Assembly: GCA_037783545.1 (NCBI GenBank)
Contig: JBBELK010000009.1
Span: 3,162,001 to 3,226,000 of the forward strand
Source: Henricia sp. BOLD:AAB3569
Lineage: Eukaryota > Echinodermata > Asteroidea > Spinulosida > Echinasteridae
Length of the DNA stretch: 64,000 nucleotides
Reading direction: 5' to 3'
Below, piece by piece: positions 60,001 through 62,932 of this stretch (within the stretch, counting starts at the first letter, position 1; each line of letters starts with the position of its first letter). A program made the translations under genes and the position numbers. Under the pieces are notes generated by a model that saw only the letters and a list, made by a program, of their open reading frames with translations, did no database searches and was not told the origin of the DNA.

Positions 60001-62240
60001 GTGCGAATATGCCATTTTGGGAGTCAAATAATGCTGAGTCATTGTGGAAGCGATGTGCGTGCGCGTTGTGTCTCTCTCTGGTGGGCGCAACGCGGTTTAG
60101 TCCACCAATGGGAGCCTCATCATAGCGCGTTACGCGCGCTATGGACACACACAACGCGCACGCACATTGCTTCCACAACGACGCGGCATTGTTTTACTCC
60201 CAAAATGACGTCATTGGCACGAGCTCAATACAGCGAGCCACTAGCAGTGACTTTTCGGCCCGAAGTACACATTTCTCAAGCCTTGCGTGACCGATAGCGG
60301 CATTTCTGTTGTTTCACAACTTCAAAACTACAGAGTGTTAGCTGAAAAGGCTAAATTCCAACAGCGGGAAAACTACAGTTTGCATGTAAATTTTGAAAGT
60401 ACATGTACGTGCATGTCAACACTCTCATTTCTCAAAACAGTAATTACTAATACTAGCCTGACTCATCAACATCCACTCAAAACAAAATGTCTATGGCGCT
60501 ATACCACAAACGGATTAAACTGTTAAATGACTACAAGCGTTTGTACTTACAAGGCTGGATCACTCTTTCCTGTTGGCATATTAGGGTAGAGTTTCCGTAG
60601 TCTACTCTCGGACAACTCCTGAAACAATTGGTTCCCCCGAGGGGATAACAAAATAGGAAAGGTCTAGAATATCAAAAAGACAACTTATTCAGAATACATG
60701 CCTTTACGCAGGATGTGGTGTATACTATAGTTGACTATCCCGGGTAGATGTCGTTTGGATTCCAAGTACCGTACAGTTTGTGACACACAAAAATAACACA
60801 ATGTCCAGGAAGTGTACTCGATATGCAACTTCTAAATTTGATGTGATGAATGTTATTGTTCTACACAACGATGTGACAGTCCCGCATTTCTAATTATCCT
60901 TTCTGCACATCGCTTTGCACGCACACGGCAGCGAATGGTTGATTGGCACGGCATCATATAAATTATATATTCATTTCATTGTTTCTTTTATAGGGGATCA
61001 TACGAAAGAAGAAGAAAATTGTTCCTTATTGTACGTTATTTTCAGTTGTGAATTATGCTCAAACTATTTTCACTTTTGTTCTTTTCCGAAACTACAAGTG
61101 ACTTTGAAAATGTAAACAGTTCCATCATTTTAGTAGCCCACAACTACATGTACAGTTGAAGTCAGAAGTATAAAACAAGTTCTGTATGCAACCAAGTGTT
61201 AAAACCGGTGTGCTTACACCATTTTTGTAACAGTCTTTACTAAATTCTTGATTTTGTGGAATTCGATCCTCACGGGCATGCAGTACTTAAAACATAGCTT
61301 GTACACCTTGCAATGGTTCGGGTAGTCCTGTATACCATTTTGGGTGATGATGGTAGTGGTGTACATGTATTTATACTTCTGACTTCAACTGTACAAATTA
61401 CTTGGAGATAGAAGGCATTAAAGAATACATGCGTAATCCCTGCATTTACAAAATCGTATTATTTGATGCGACAGGTGACGCAAAAACTTGGACCCCAAAT
61501 ATACGTGCTTTTACGGTTTCCCTAAAAATTCCCTGCACGCAGTGTATGATGGGACGAAATTCTAGAATACCACACATGAGCGCTAAGTGTACAAACAAAT
61601 GGGATTTTGCAGGAGAGCTAAACTCTCTGCCGCTTCAAACTCGTAAACATGGCAAATTTGTGTAACCTGGTAATAGAGCTCAGATACAGATTCAACCTAC
61701 TGTATATCTGTTTTGCGATTATATTGGTGTCTACGAGCAAAATACTGACTTGATTGTCACAAACTCGGTGCACACGCTAGGTTCGGCGTATCAGTTGCCA
61801 GTGCGTGCAGTCTTGATCAGTTCAGTCGGCGCGGCGTGCATGCCACATAATGCCGCGCCTAGCAAGTGTACCGAGTTCGAAACAATCGAGTCAGGGCGCT
61901 CTTTTTATGCTAGGCAAATAAAATATGGCCCCGTTGGAAGGGCAAAAAAGGGGAAAATACAATATGAAGCGCACAACAAAAAAGCGGAAATCCGCTAAAA
62001 ATCAGAGATTTTACACCCCTGTAATTTACAGTTCTGTGTTGGCAGGCAGAATGATAAAGTTTAGAAAAATGGAGACATGAAACTAAAAGCGATATTACAT
62101 TACCTATATAATGTATGAATTGGATGATAAACGCATTATATTTTTCTTAATGTATTGTTATTTCAGGAAGTACTTACAAGTAGCTCTTTGCCATCGATGT
62201 TATACTTCTGCAGCGGTTCGATAAACTCATAAAAACCGAC
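32957..62240 (-). CDS. SLP-76/BLNK-like adaptor: SAM, YxxP array, proline-rich, SH2
   Basis: Twenty-two exons were joined; all phases agree and the total of 2505 bases gives 834 codons plus stop for the visible part. Model residues 1-68 are the second half of a SAM domain (YNIDGKELL, LRKLYPNMPTG, LWRQINKVKENRR); 102-114 an acidic Trp motif (EGWDSDFSDDEE), as in SLP-76; about 80-355 carries seven YxxP motifs (YRGP, YLAP, YEVP, YDVP, YEVP, YEAP, YLVP); 355-720 is proline-rich with PxxP and basic ends suited to SH3 binding; about 728-825 is an SH2 domain with PWY, the phosphotyrosine-binding Arg in GAFVVRNS, and the final LLIQHHMTNPLIL. The family (LCP2, BLNK, CLNK) are cytosolic scaffolds phosphorylated by Syk/Src-type kinases. 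The order SAM-Tyr-Pro-SH2 fits LCP2 best. The first exon(s), with the SAM start, were not found. Confidence 0.85.
33226..33553 (-). repeat. tRNA-derived SINE, family A
   Basis: On the minus strand: GTACTGTGGCGGAGCGGTCT head, CGATCGTATTCAAAACCTGG, a perfect B-box GGGTTCGAATCCCGGC, then a body with CACCCAGGAGCAAAATGGGT and GGGGCTGTATACTCCCTAGG. The same body is seen at 43733-43975 (minus) and 50034-50285 (plus). Confidence 0.75.
33595..33690. repeat. G-rich low-complexity tract
   Basis: A purine-rich, G-run-rich stretch (GGGGGGAGGGGGGTTGGAGG and similar) lies just downstream (in gene sense) of the SH2 exon donor at 33711. On the coding strand it is C-rich; on the plus strand it could form G-quadruplexes. 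Confidence 0.6.
33712..33864 (-). CDS. SH2 adaptor exon 21 (SH2 core)
   Basis: Encodes DGAFVVRNSTKGGGEVPYSL, SLWYDNKVRNLHIRLREDGK and YALGLYKESEQ. The Arg of FVVRNS is the conserved phosphotyrosine-binding residue; PYSLSL, KVRNLHIR and YALG match SLP-76/BLNK SH2 domains. 153 bases, phase 0 at both ends, donor GTGAGA. Confidence 0.95.
33895..34387. mobile_element. TTAA element, GGCGAAGTGG family, copy 1
   Basis: Ends TTAAAGATAGTATATATGAT and ATGATGTATACTGCCTTTAA are inverted, with TTAA flanks. Inside are repeated CACTTCGCCC / GGGCGAAGTGG words and TTTCGTCTCATGAGACGAAA. A copy in the opposite orientation lies at 36625-37099; partial copies at 40178, 42450 and 62268. Confidence 0.7.
34866..35115. 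mobile_element. Foldback MITE, GTCATTTGTTATG ends
   Basis: Left GTCATTTGTTATGATTAAGC and right TGATTAATCATAACAAATGA are inverted; the arms continue through GGGGGATGTGCAGCA and GTCACAAAATGCATTGCTAT. About 250 bp. Located in the intron between the two SH2 exons. Confidence 0.65.
35339..35419 (-). CDS. SH2 adaptor exon 20 (SH2 start)
   Basis: Encodes NEMTGFPWYDADLKREEAVQ and ILKQAKT. PWY and KREEAVQIL are the first strand and helix A of the SH2 domain (family pattern PWYxxxxxRxxAExxL). 81 bases, phase 0 both sides, acceptor GACCACAG, donor GTAAGT. Confidence 0.92.
35505..35590 (+). repeat. SINE family A head fragment
   Basis: GTCCTGTGGCGGAACGGTCT then AGTGGATCGTATTCAAAACC matches the tRNA-like head at 33553 and 50034; the body is missing. 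Confidence 0.55.
35668..36336. mobile_element. GTTGC-rich element, copy 2, with nested palindrome
   Basis: Left AAGCCTAGCGTACATCGACC and right ATGTTGATGTACGCTAAGCTT are inverted ends; the interior is AGTTGC/GCAACT-rich like 25812-26292. A separate palindrome (36060-36258) interrupts it. Lies in the intron before SH2 exon 20. Confidence 0.65.
36060..36258. mobile_element. Nested foldback element, AAACCCTTTCACGG ends
   Basis: Left AATAAACCCTTTCACGGTTA with TCGACGCCAT and right ATGGCGTCGATAACCATGAA with AGGGTTTATT are inverted; the interior pairs CGAACACGCGTTGC with GCAACGCGTGTTCG. It is inserted in the GTTGC element. Confidence 0.7.
36370..36485 (-). CDS. SH2 adaptor exon 19 (proline-rich linker)
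   Basis: The only frame that stays open and fits both neighbours encodes SSQRVHPELPKPIQREEPQR, SPPEPQPVPRPMPQPPKQ. The proline-rich linker leads directly into the SH2 domain. 116 bases, phase 1 in and phase 0 out, donor GTAAGA. Confidence 0.85.
36625..37099. mobile_element. TTAA element, GGCGAAGTGG family, copy 2
   Basis: Ends TTAAAGGCAGTATACATCAT and CTGTATACTATCTTTAA; orientation opposite to copy 1 at 33895, from which it is 2.2 kb apart. The interior has six or more TTTCGCCC/CACTTCG words. Confidence 0.7.
37285..37590 (-). repeat. SINE family B body fragment
   Basis: ACTCATGAAAGAGTGCTC-type and GGGATGTAATACCGTTGTTC phrases, with GTGCCCTTGAGAAAGGCACT, correspond to the bodies at 13553 and 25150. 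The tRNA-like head is degraded. Confidence 0.45.
37596..37878. mobile_element. TTAA/AAAGGAG element, copy near the proline exon
   Basis: Starts TTAAAGGAGCTTGTCCAGAT and ends CTGAACAAGCACTCCTTTAA; TTAA at both ends. It ends 50 bases from the donor of the large proline-rich exon (37928). Confidence 0.7.
37928..38905 (-). CDS. SH2 adaptor exon 18, large proline-rich exon
   Basis: This single exon of 978 bases encodes about 326 residues, strongly enriched in Pro, Ser, Arg and Thr, starting GTPFQPQRPFNTPTIKSRDF and ending PIPPIPTKDSKTIKKFT. Several PxxPxR or RxxPxxP-like SH3 ligands are visible (IPRPPIPIASKQPPPLPK, RPPAPLPTDPSSGLPPPRP). A five-unit TPRPNP repeat lies at 38241-38330. Acceptor TTGCATCAG; donor C followed by GTACGT, which leaves phase 1 as the next exon requires. 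Confidence 0.92.
38241..38330. repeat. Coding minisatellite, 18 bp x 5
   Basis: The plus-strand unit ATTTGGTCTGGGAGTCGG repeats five times with few changes; on the coding strand it encodes a hexapeptide of the form TPRPNP. Repeat number could vary between individuals and change the number of SH3-type ligands. Confidence 0.85.
39301..39546. mobile_element. MITE with GGGGCCAATTTCATGG ends
   Basis: Left TGGGGCCAATTTCATGGAGC and right GCACCATGAAACTAACCCC are inverted; the interior repeats GCTAACG and GCTAAACGTTTGCTAG words. The copy at 49007-49157 has the related end GGGGCCGATTTCACTAACG. Confidence 0.55.
40024..40060 (-). CDS. SH2 adaptor exon 17, YLVP motif
   Basis: A 37-base exon encoding DEPEEEYLVPVA. 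The acidic run before Tyr is typical for a Src/Syk-family substrate. Acceptor GTCTAACAG, donor GTAAGA; ends in phase 1 and joins the proline exon to form Asp. Confidence 0.85.
40178..40352. mobile_element. GGCGAAGTGG-family element, partial
   Basis: CAGGGCGAAGTGGTTTTGGG, then GTTAGACGAAGTACGGAGCT and the right end CATGTATACTATCTTTAA are shared with 33895 and 36625; the left part is missing. Confidence 0.55.
40415..40458 (-). CDS. SH2 adaptor exon 16, YEAP motif
   Basis: A 44-base exon encoding INQPNYEAPIMEQE. Acceptor TTATTTGCAG, donor GTAAAC. Phase 1 in, phase 0 out. Confidence 0.85.
41088..41255. mobile_element. ACTAAAG/ACGTCA MITE, copy 3
   Basis: Left CTACTAAAGTGAAAACGTCA and right ACTGACGTCACACTTTAGTA are inverted; shares TGGGTCTACACTAAAACCAG with the other copies. 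It lies directly downstream of the donor of exon 15 in gene sense. Confidence 0.65.
41287..41320 (-). CDS. SH2 adaptor exon 15, YEVP motif
   Basis: A 34-base exon encoding EQQEDYEVPAL. Acceptor ATTCTCAACAG, donor GTAAGA; phase 0 in, phase 1 out. Confidence 0.85.
42212..42401 (-). CDS. SH2 adaptor exon 14, His/Gln/Pro-rich
   Basis: One frame is open across the whole 190 bases: LSPRHEARPLPTLPPSQSPS, HWQQHQQVEPQTWAGSREVS, QAHQRSSPSPRHFQRQTDIA, VEE. It is low-complexity linker, not a domain. It uses acceptor CTACCGCAG and donor GTAAAA, and its phase (2 in, 0 out) is exactly that demanded by exons 13 and 15. Confidence 0.75.
42450..42746. mobile_element. GGCGAAGTGG-family element, partial
   Basis: Contains GGCCCAAAACCACTTTGCCC, repeated CACTTCGCCC words and the right end ATCATGTGTTCTACCTTTAA. 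Adjacent on the right (42746-43030) is a degraded part of the large GGGTCATT element (TTTCAAATTCAACACGAAAA to CACTTCATGGAATGACC). Confidence 0.55.
42746..43025. mobile_element. Partial copy of the large GGGTCATT element
   Basis: AATTTCAAATTCAACACGAA, CACCACTTTGTTGAATGTTT, CCCCCAAACAGTGTAAACCA and CACTTCATGGAATGACC match the right half of the element at 44487-45083. Confidence 0.6.
43090..43109 (-). CDS. SH2 adaptor exon 13, 20-base micro-exon
   Basis: Only 20 bases lie between acceptor GAATTTTACAG and donor GTAAGT, encoding ARSVSP plus the first two bases of Leu. Its inclusion is what brings exons 12 and 14 into the same frame, which is good evidence that it is real. Confidence 0.7.
43137..43182. 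repeat. 20-bp tandem repeat
   Basis: The unit TTTTGTGAAAGAGAAACAAG is repeated twice with a partial third. Confidence 0.7.
43215..43365. mobile_element. Foldback MITE, AATGCACTAACCAG ends
   Basis: Left GAAATGCACTAACCAGCTAG and right CACTAACTTGTTAGTGCATTT are inverted, with the inner pair CTAAGTGAATTTT / AAAACTCACTTAG. Confidence 0.6.
43733..43975 (-). repeat. tRNA-derived SINE, family A, head lost
   Basis: Body phrases on the minus strand: CTCTGCCATAAAATTGCCTC, CACCCAGGAGGAAATGGGTA, GTTTGATTAGTCCCTG and GGGACTGTATACTCCCCATG. It abuts the donor of adaptor exon 12 at 43972, so the SINE's head has been lost or overwritten there. Confidence 0.6.
43973..44010 (-). CDS. SH2 adaptor exon 12
   Basis: A 38-base exon encoding LHPDYPKRPQPG, with a Tyr not followed by Pro at +3. 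Acceptor TTTTTACCAG, donor GTGAGT. Phase 1 in, phase 0 out. Confidence 0.75.
44150..44412. mobile_element. CGAGCTCGG-family element, short copy
   Basis: Two head-to-head pieces: GACCCTGAGATTTTGGTCTC at 44153 and its reverse at about 44283, with GATCCCGAGCTCGGGATCGA in the middle and AAGTGTAAACAGGGTG at the right end. Confidence 0.6.
44487..45083. mobile_element. GGGTCATT element, 597 bp, 4-bp target duplication
   Basis: Ends GGGTCATTCCATGAAGTTGA and the reverse complement near 45083; flanked by ATTT on both sides. The terminal GGGTC and the 4-bp duplication link it to the smaller GGGTCTTTCTATAAA family. No transposase frame. Its right end is 26 bases from adaptor exon 11. Confidence 0.8.
45109..45168 (-). 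CDS. SH2 adaptor exon 11, YDVP motif
   Basis: A 60-base exon encoding PEDCDEIYDVPHEEDVNSN. An acidic context precedes and follows Tyr. Phase 1 at both ends, so it could be skipped or duplicated without frameshift. Donor GTGAGT. Confidence 0.88.
45775..46030. repeat. G-rich minisatellites
   Basis: First a 20-bp unit (GATTGGGAAGGGTGGGTGTG) repeated about four times (45775-45860), then an irregular array of GGGGTGGGGGAAGGGGTGGG words (45905-46030). Open frames across it are Gly/Trp-rich artefacts. Confidence 0.8.
46631..46771. mobile_element. TTAA hairpin MITE, copy 2
   Basis: TTAA-flanked hairpin; arms AGGCACAGGCTCGTCAGCAA and TTGCTGACGAGCCTGTACCT, with ATTCGTGCCACGAAATACTC paired to its reverse. 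Confidence 0.8.
46806..47115. mobile_element. MITE with TTCACACTATCGC ends
   Basis: Left GAGTTCACACTATCGCGGAA with AAATCACACT and right AGTGTGATTTTTCTGCGATA with GTGTGTATCC are inverted. Interior GC-rich, GCGCAGC/GCGCGG words. Confidence 0.55.
47181..47246 (-). CDS. SH2 adaptor exon 10, YEVP motif
   Basis: A 66-base exon encoding HVEEEFDQTYEVPSEQMNAS and Y. Phase 1 at both ends, like exon 11. Acceptor TGCCTATAG, donor GTAAGC. Confidence 0.88.
47680..47780. repeat. Dispersed repeat shared with 61920-62010
   Basis: GGAAGGGCAAAAAAGCAGAA, then GAGCACACAACAAACAAAGC and AATCCGCTAAAAATTTGAGA closely match 61937-62010. Nature unknown. Confidence 0.45.
48058..48537. mobile_element. GGGGTCACACGA-family element
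   Basis: Starts GCCGGGGTCACACGAAAAAT and ends AATTCGTGTTA; contains repeated GATTGTGATACGATTGTAAT words and a GC-rich CACGCGCGTG centre. It matches the nested copy at 14385-14832. Confidence 0.6.
48536..48735. mobile_element. Foldback MITE, GTGGCCACT family
   Basis: Left TAAAATCTGTCTATAGTGGC and right GCCACTGTAGACAGGTTTTA are inverted; the inner phrases ACTGGCCACTATCAACAGGT and GGCCACTATAAGCAGGTGGC repeat. It ends about 35 bases from adaptor exon 9. Confidence 0.65.
48771..48831 (-). CDS. SH2 adaptor exon 9, YLAP motif
   Basis: A 61-base exon encoding SSCASGREDDSSMLYLAPNT. Acceptor CATTGACAG, donor GTTAGT, phase 0 in, phase 1 out. Confidence 0.8.
49007..49157. mobile_element. MITE with CCGATTTCACTAACG ends
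   Basis: Left GACCGATTTCACTAACGCTT and right TAACGTTAGTGAAATCGGCC are inverted; the interior pairs GCGATGATCGC on both sides. Confidence 0.65.
49262..49510. repeat. GGGCTGGCCCAGGGTTGGGCCA minisatellite
   Basis: About 240 bases of 11-bp units such as GGGCTGGCCCA, GGGTTGGGCCA and GGGCTGGACCA, in higher-order alternation. Degenerate CTGGCC words continue to about 49680. The open frames through it (repeating Gly-Pro-Gly-Leu type) are artefacts. Confidence 0.85.
50034..50285 (+). repeat. tRNA-derived SINE, family A
   Basis: GCATGGCGGGGTGGTCCAGT head, TGGATCGTATTCAAAACCTT, the body GGGGCTGTATACTCCCCAGG and GGAGCCCTATGATCAGGGGT. Opposite orientation to the copies at 33226 and 43733. Confidence 0.7.
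50366..50740 (+). repeat. tRNA-derived SINE, family C
   Basis: The head GCGTGTGGTCTAGTGGGTAT, then GAAGCGGGACTCCCAATCGG, AGGTTGTGGGTTCTAGCCCC has tRNA form with A- and B-boxes. The body carries CTGTGTCCCTGGGCAAGACA, a phrase typical of V-type and CORE-like SINEs, and GATAATAATAATGG further on. Confidence 0.7.
50862..50972. repeat. Short palindrome, GAATACGGCATCATGT
   Basis: GAGCGCGAGTGGAATACGGC with ATCATG on the left is answered by CATGATGCCGTATTCCATGA on the right; an inner pair GTCCCATAT / ATATGGGAC. About 105 bp foldback. Confidence 0.6.
51087..51158 (-). CDS. SH2 adaptor exon 8 (alternative longer end at 51042)
   Basis: After the acceptor TTTTTGCAG the frame reads SSNPLFRAELSQILARKQKA then RSYP, with a donor GTACCG at 51086. 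A second donor GTAAAA would extend the exon to 51042 and add VPSSLRHELRRQLHL; both keep phase 0. The first part looks like a short amphipathic, basic helix. Only the long form completes a YPVP motif. Confidence 0.65.
51356..51490. repeat. Fragment of the TTGTAGGGCAGTTTC palindrome family
   Basis: AGCTGCCATCTTGTAGGGCA then GTTTCTTTGTTCTGTGAGGT matches 11385-11440 and the palindrome at 52183-52330. Confidence 0.5.
51623..51672 (-). CDS. SH2 adaptor exon 7
   Basis: A 50-base exon; in the frame required by both neighbours it encodes RVTSYTLSSTSSATNL, a Ser/Thr-rich linker. Acceptor CTCCTTGCAG, donor GTATGT; phase 1 in, phase 0 out. Another frame is also open, so the assignment rests on phase. 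Confidence 0.65.
51805..52475. mobile_element. Inverted-repeat element with nested foldback
   Basis: Left AGGCCCATTTCAAAG with TGCCGTGTCG words and right CGTTTGAAACGGGCCTT are inverted; GCACGGTGTAAGCACGG, GAAGCACGATGTTTGAAAC and CACGGCACAAGCACGGCG are related internal words. The foldback at 52183-52330 interrupts it. Confidence 0.55.
52183..52330. mobile_element. Foldback MITE, GACCGTATCGAATAGCC ends
   Basis: Left AGACCGTATCGAATAGCCGC with CATTTCGTGGGGCA and right ATAATGGCGGCTATTCGATA with CGGTCT are inverted; the inner right part AACAAAGAAACTGCCCCAC is the reverse of the phrase at 11390 and 51378. Confidence 0.7.
52620..52846. mobile_element. GGGTC-terminal MITE, copy 3 (left end degraded)
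   Basis: The right end CCCCTAATTTATAGAAAGAC is intact; the left end is damaged (GGTCTTTCTTTAAAAAGTGT). Internal TTGTACTTTATGTACTCACT is shared with the other copies. Confidence 0.7.
53023..53074 (-). CDS. SH2 adaptor exon 6
   Basis: A 52-base exon encoding IAEFEPTDSPSSQGNTH. Acceptor GCTTTTGCAG, donor GTAAAT; phase 0 in, phase 1 out. Confidence 0.8.
53228..53930. mobile_element. Tc1/mariner-like remnant with long palindrome and nested MITE
   Basis: Left end TTACAGGGTGTCCTTAAAAA. Arms at about 53361-53467 and 53804-53912 are inverted (CATGGCCATTATGAAAGGTG against CACCTTTCATAATGGCCATG). The sequence 53690-53770, read on the minus strand, gives RRRCELCIERNGGHVA, similar to the C-terminal end of Tc1/mariner-class (IS630-type) transposases. 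A MITE at 53466-53638 sits between the arms. No intact transposase. Confidence 0.5.
53466..53638. mobile_element. ACTAAAG/ACGTCA MITE, copy 4 (divergent)
   Basis: Left AGACTGCCGAAGTGAATACG with TCACC and right GTCACACTTCGGCTGTCTAT; internal TTGGCTCTAAACTAAAAATC and GGAGCCAATTGCCATGGCAA. The copy has diverged but keeps the order of the family. Confidence 0.55.
53936..54076. mobile_element. TTAA hairpin MITE, copy 3
   Basis: TTAA-flanked hairpin, arms AGGCAGAGGCTAGTCAGCAA and TTGCTGACGAGCCTGTGCCT, with GCCACGAAATACGCAGCTCC and its reverse. It lies 52 bases from adaptor exon 5. Confidence 0.8.
54128..54165 (-). CDS. SH2 adaptor exon 5, acidic Trp motif
   Basis: A 38-base exon encoding EGWDSDFSDDEE. 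SLP-76 and BLNK carry comparable acidic W-x-x-x-F/D-rich stretches between the N-terminal domain and the tyrosines. Acceptor TTCTGCAG, donor GTGAGA; phase 1 in, phase 0 out. Confidence 0.85.
54523..54934. mobile_element. CGAGCTCGG-family element
   Basis: Left CACCATGTTTACACTGGTCC with GGAGCTCAGGATC and right GATCCCGAGCTTGAGATCAA with GTGTAAATAGG; middle GAAGTTGCAGTCAAAGGTCA is shared with 19520 and 20570. It ends about 27 bases from adaptor exon 4. Confidence 0.65.
54961..55058 (-). CDS. SH2 adaptor exon 4, YRGP motif
   Basis: A 98-base exon encoding WGTEKKPPQAPKPDYRGPAT then NRQASRDDQGSD. It contains the first YxxP motif and a short proline-rich run. Acceptor AAACTGTAG, donor GTACGT; phase 2 in, phase 1 out. 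Confidence 0.85.
55122..55210 (+). repeat. SINE family B head fragment
   Basis: GAGAACCGTGGCCGAGTGGT then TCGGGTCGCTGAGGCACAAC, followed by TGCGCCCTTGAGCAC, matches the tRNA-like head of the copies at 25150 and 13553. Confidence 0.5.
55250..55620 (-). pseudogene. LINE reverse-transcriptase C-terminal remnant
   Basis: On the minus strand a broken frame reads KVGVFCSLVLPVLLYASETL, then LDAFLTTSLRRIFGYSWIDH, and further on DHVVRFSLLDPADRILSAKD. These match the region after the RT catalytic core in non-LTR retrotransposons (patterns VLPTLLYGSETW, LRRILGISWRDR, GHVxRMDPxDR). Stops and the missing core show it is dead. Confidence 0.7.
55730..55850. repeat. Adjacent perfect short palindromes
   Basis: CTAACATTTTGAAATAGCAT is followed at once by its reverse complement (ATGCTATTTCAAAATGTTAG), and then TATAAAAAGAATCAGTTATA by TAACTGATTCTTTTTATAAA. 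Two hairpins of about 40 and 45 bases in tandem. Confidence 0.75.
56018..56180. mobile_element. ACTAAAG/ACGTCA MITE, copy 5
   Basis: CTACCAAAGTGTTACGTCAA on the left; interior GGATCAACACATTCACTGGT and ACCCAGTAGCCTTTAGCAAC. The right end (GGATGGCATTTTACAG) is degraded. Confidence 0.6.
56320..56394 (-). CDS. SH2 adaptor exon 3 (end of SAM domain)
   Basis: In the frame demanded by its neighbours (phase 2 in, 2 out) the 75 bases encode MLWRQINKVKENRRTGKKSK and ISFP. LWRQINKVKENRR corresponds to the last SAM helix of SLP-76 (LSQEINKNEERR). The alternative frame stops inside. Acceptor CAGG-type TTTCAG, donor GTAATG. Confidence 0.82.
58566..58707. mobile_element. TTAA hairpin MITE, copy 4
   Basis: TTAA-flanked hairpin, arms AAGGCATAGGCTTGTCAGCA and TGCTGACGAGCCTGTGCCTT; loop at AGCAAAGGCATGG. 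Confidence 0.8.
58806..59062. mobile_element. GGGTC-terminal MITE, copy 4
   Basis: Ends GGGTCATTCTATAAATTTGG and its reverse complement; AGCT on both sides (4-bp target duplication). The terminus is intermediate between the GGGTCTTTCTATAAA family and the larger GGGTCATTCCATGAAG element. Confidence 0.8.
60005..60210. mobile_element. Foldback element, GC-rich centre
   Basis: Left GCCATTTTGGGAGTCAAATA with ATGTGCGTGCGCGTTGTGTC and right GACACACACAACGCGCACGC with GTTTTACTCCCAAAATGAC are inverted; inner pair GGTGGGCGCAACGCG / CGCGTTACGCGCG. Confidence 0.7.
60551..60618 (-). CDS. SH2 adaptor exon 2 (SAM domain middle)
   Basis: A 68-base exon encoding ELSESRLRKLYPNMPTGKSD and PA. It corresponds to SAM helix 4 and the following loop (SLP-76: LTENDIQKFPKLRVP). 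Acceptor TTGTTTCAG, donor GTAAGT; phase 0 in, phase 2 out. Confidence 0.87.
61151..61393. mobile_element. Tc1-type MITE with Sleeping Beauty-like ends
   Basis: TA then CAGTTGAAGTCAGAAGTATA at the left; TATACTTCTGACTTCAACTG then TA at the right. The fish Tc1-like elements (Sleeping Beauty group) start CAGTTGAAGTCGGAAGTTTA. No transposase inside; about 239 bp between the TA sites. Confidence 0.75.
61920..62010. repeat. Dispersed repeat shared with 47680-47780
   Basis: GGAAGGGCAAAAAAGGGGAA, GCGCACAACAAAAAAGCGGA and AATCCGCTAAAAATCAGAGA correspond to the stretch at 47697-47775. Confidence 0.45.
62178..62240 (-). CDS. SH2 adaptor exon 1 of the visible part (SAM domain)
   Basis: A 63-base exon encoding VGFYEFIEPLQKYNIDGKEL and L, phase 0 at both ends. 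KYNIDGKELL is the SAM signature (SLP-76: KKYHIDGARFLNL). Acceptor TTTGCTCACAG, donor GTAAGT. At least one upstream exon with the start codon and the first SAM helix is missing. Confidence 0.9.
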
Positions 62241-62267
62241 CTGTGAGCAAAACAGAAACCAAATGTA

Positions 62268-62720
62268 TTAAAGGTAGAACACATGATTGGTATCTCGAAA
62301 ATTAGAAAATGTTCACAGATTTACACATAACTTACATAATATAAACATGACGACGGTAAAAAAATTCCACTGAAATGGTTTTGTCTGAAGTGCTATACTT
62401 TTTGAGAAATGAGCAAAACAATTATTTTTCGTCTCGCGAGACGTAAAACAATTAATGATTGTCTCATGAGACGAAAATTTTTTTTTTCAAACGATGTCGG
62501 TCACTTTGCTGCAAAACCACTTCACCCTGGACCACTTCGCCCAAATGCCACTTCGAGCCTACAATCCTTACCAAAACTCGCTGGGCCCCCCGGCATTGAG
62601 CGGGGCTCAATGTTGTTTGGTTTTTGTACGGTCTGTGCTCCAGCGCGGGCTGACAACATTGAGTGGGGGAGCGGGCCCAACAATTTTGGCCAGGATTGTA
62701 GGCCGTGGTTTTTGAACTGT
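62268..62720. mobile_element. GGCGAAGTGG-family TTAA element, interrupted
   Basis: Starts TTAAAGGTAGAACACATGAT; shares TTACACATAACTTACATAAT, TGAAATGGTTTTGTCTGAAG and GTCTCATGAGACGAAAA with 36625. At about 62553 it switches to a GC-rich palindrome (CCTACAATCCTTACCAAAAC answered by GGCCAGGATTGTAGG). Confidence 0.55.
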
Positions 62721-62821
62721 ATATTTATGTTATAAGCATGAATTCATAACCACTTGTTCCATGCATATACACCAATTAATCCATGAGCATTTTATCACTT
62801 CGAACAAGTTGCGCGTCTTTA

Positions 62822-62932
62822 GGCCTGTCTGCATTGGACTTTTTTGGGAAAACTTACCGAGACGATTGGTACTTTTCCCATTTTTAATCCAGTGCGGACA
62901 GCCTAAGAAGTTTTCCTCTCAGTAACTCCGCA
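62822..62932. mobile_element. TGTCCGCATTGGAC-family copy
   Basis: GGCCTGTCTGCATTGGACTT and CCAGTGCGGACAGCCTAAGA are inverted ends; GGGAAAACTTACCGAGACGA matches the copy at 22240-22440. Confidence 0.55.

Larger units (their letters stand above)
56395..60550. other. Adaptor intron 2
   Basis: No exon is supported in this 4.2-kb intron. It holds a TTAA hairpin MITE (58566-58707), a GGGTC MITE (58806-59062) and a GC-rich palindrome (60005-60210). The stretch 56.7-58.5 kb shows nothing recognisable. Confidence 0.5.
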
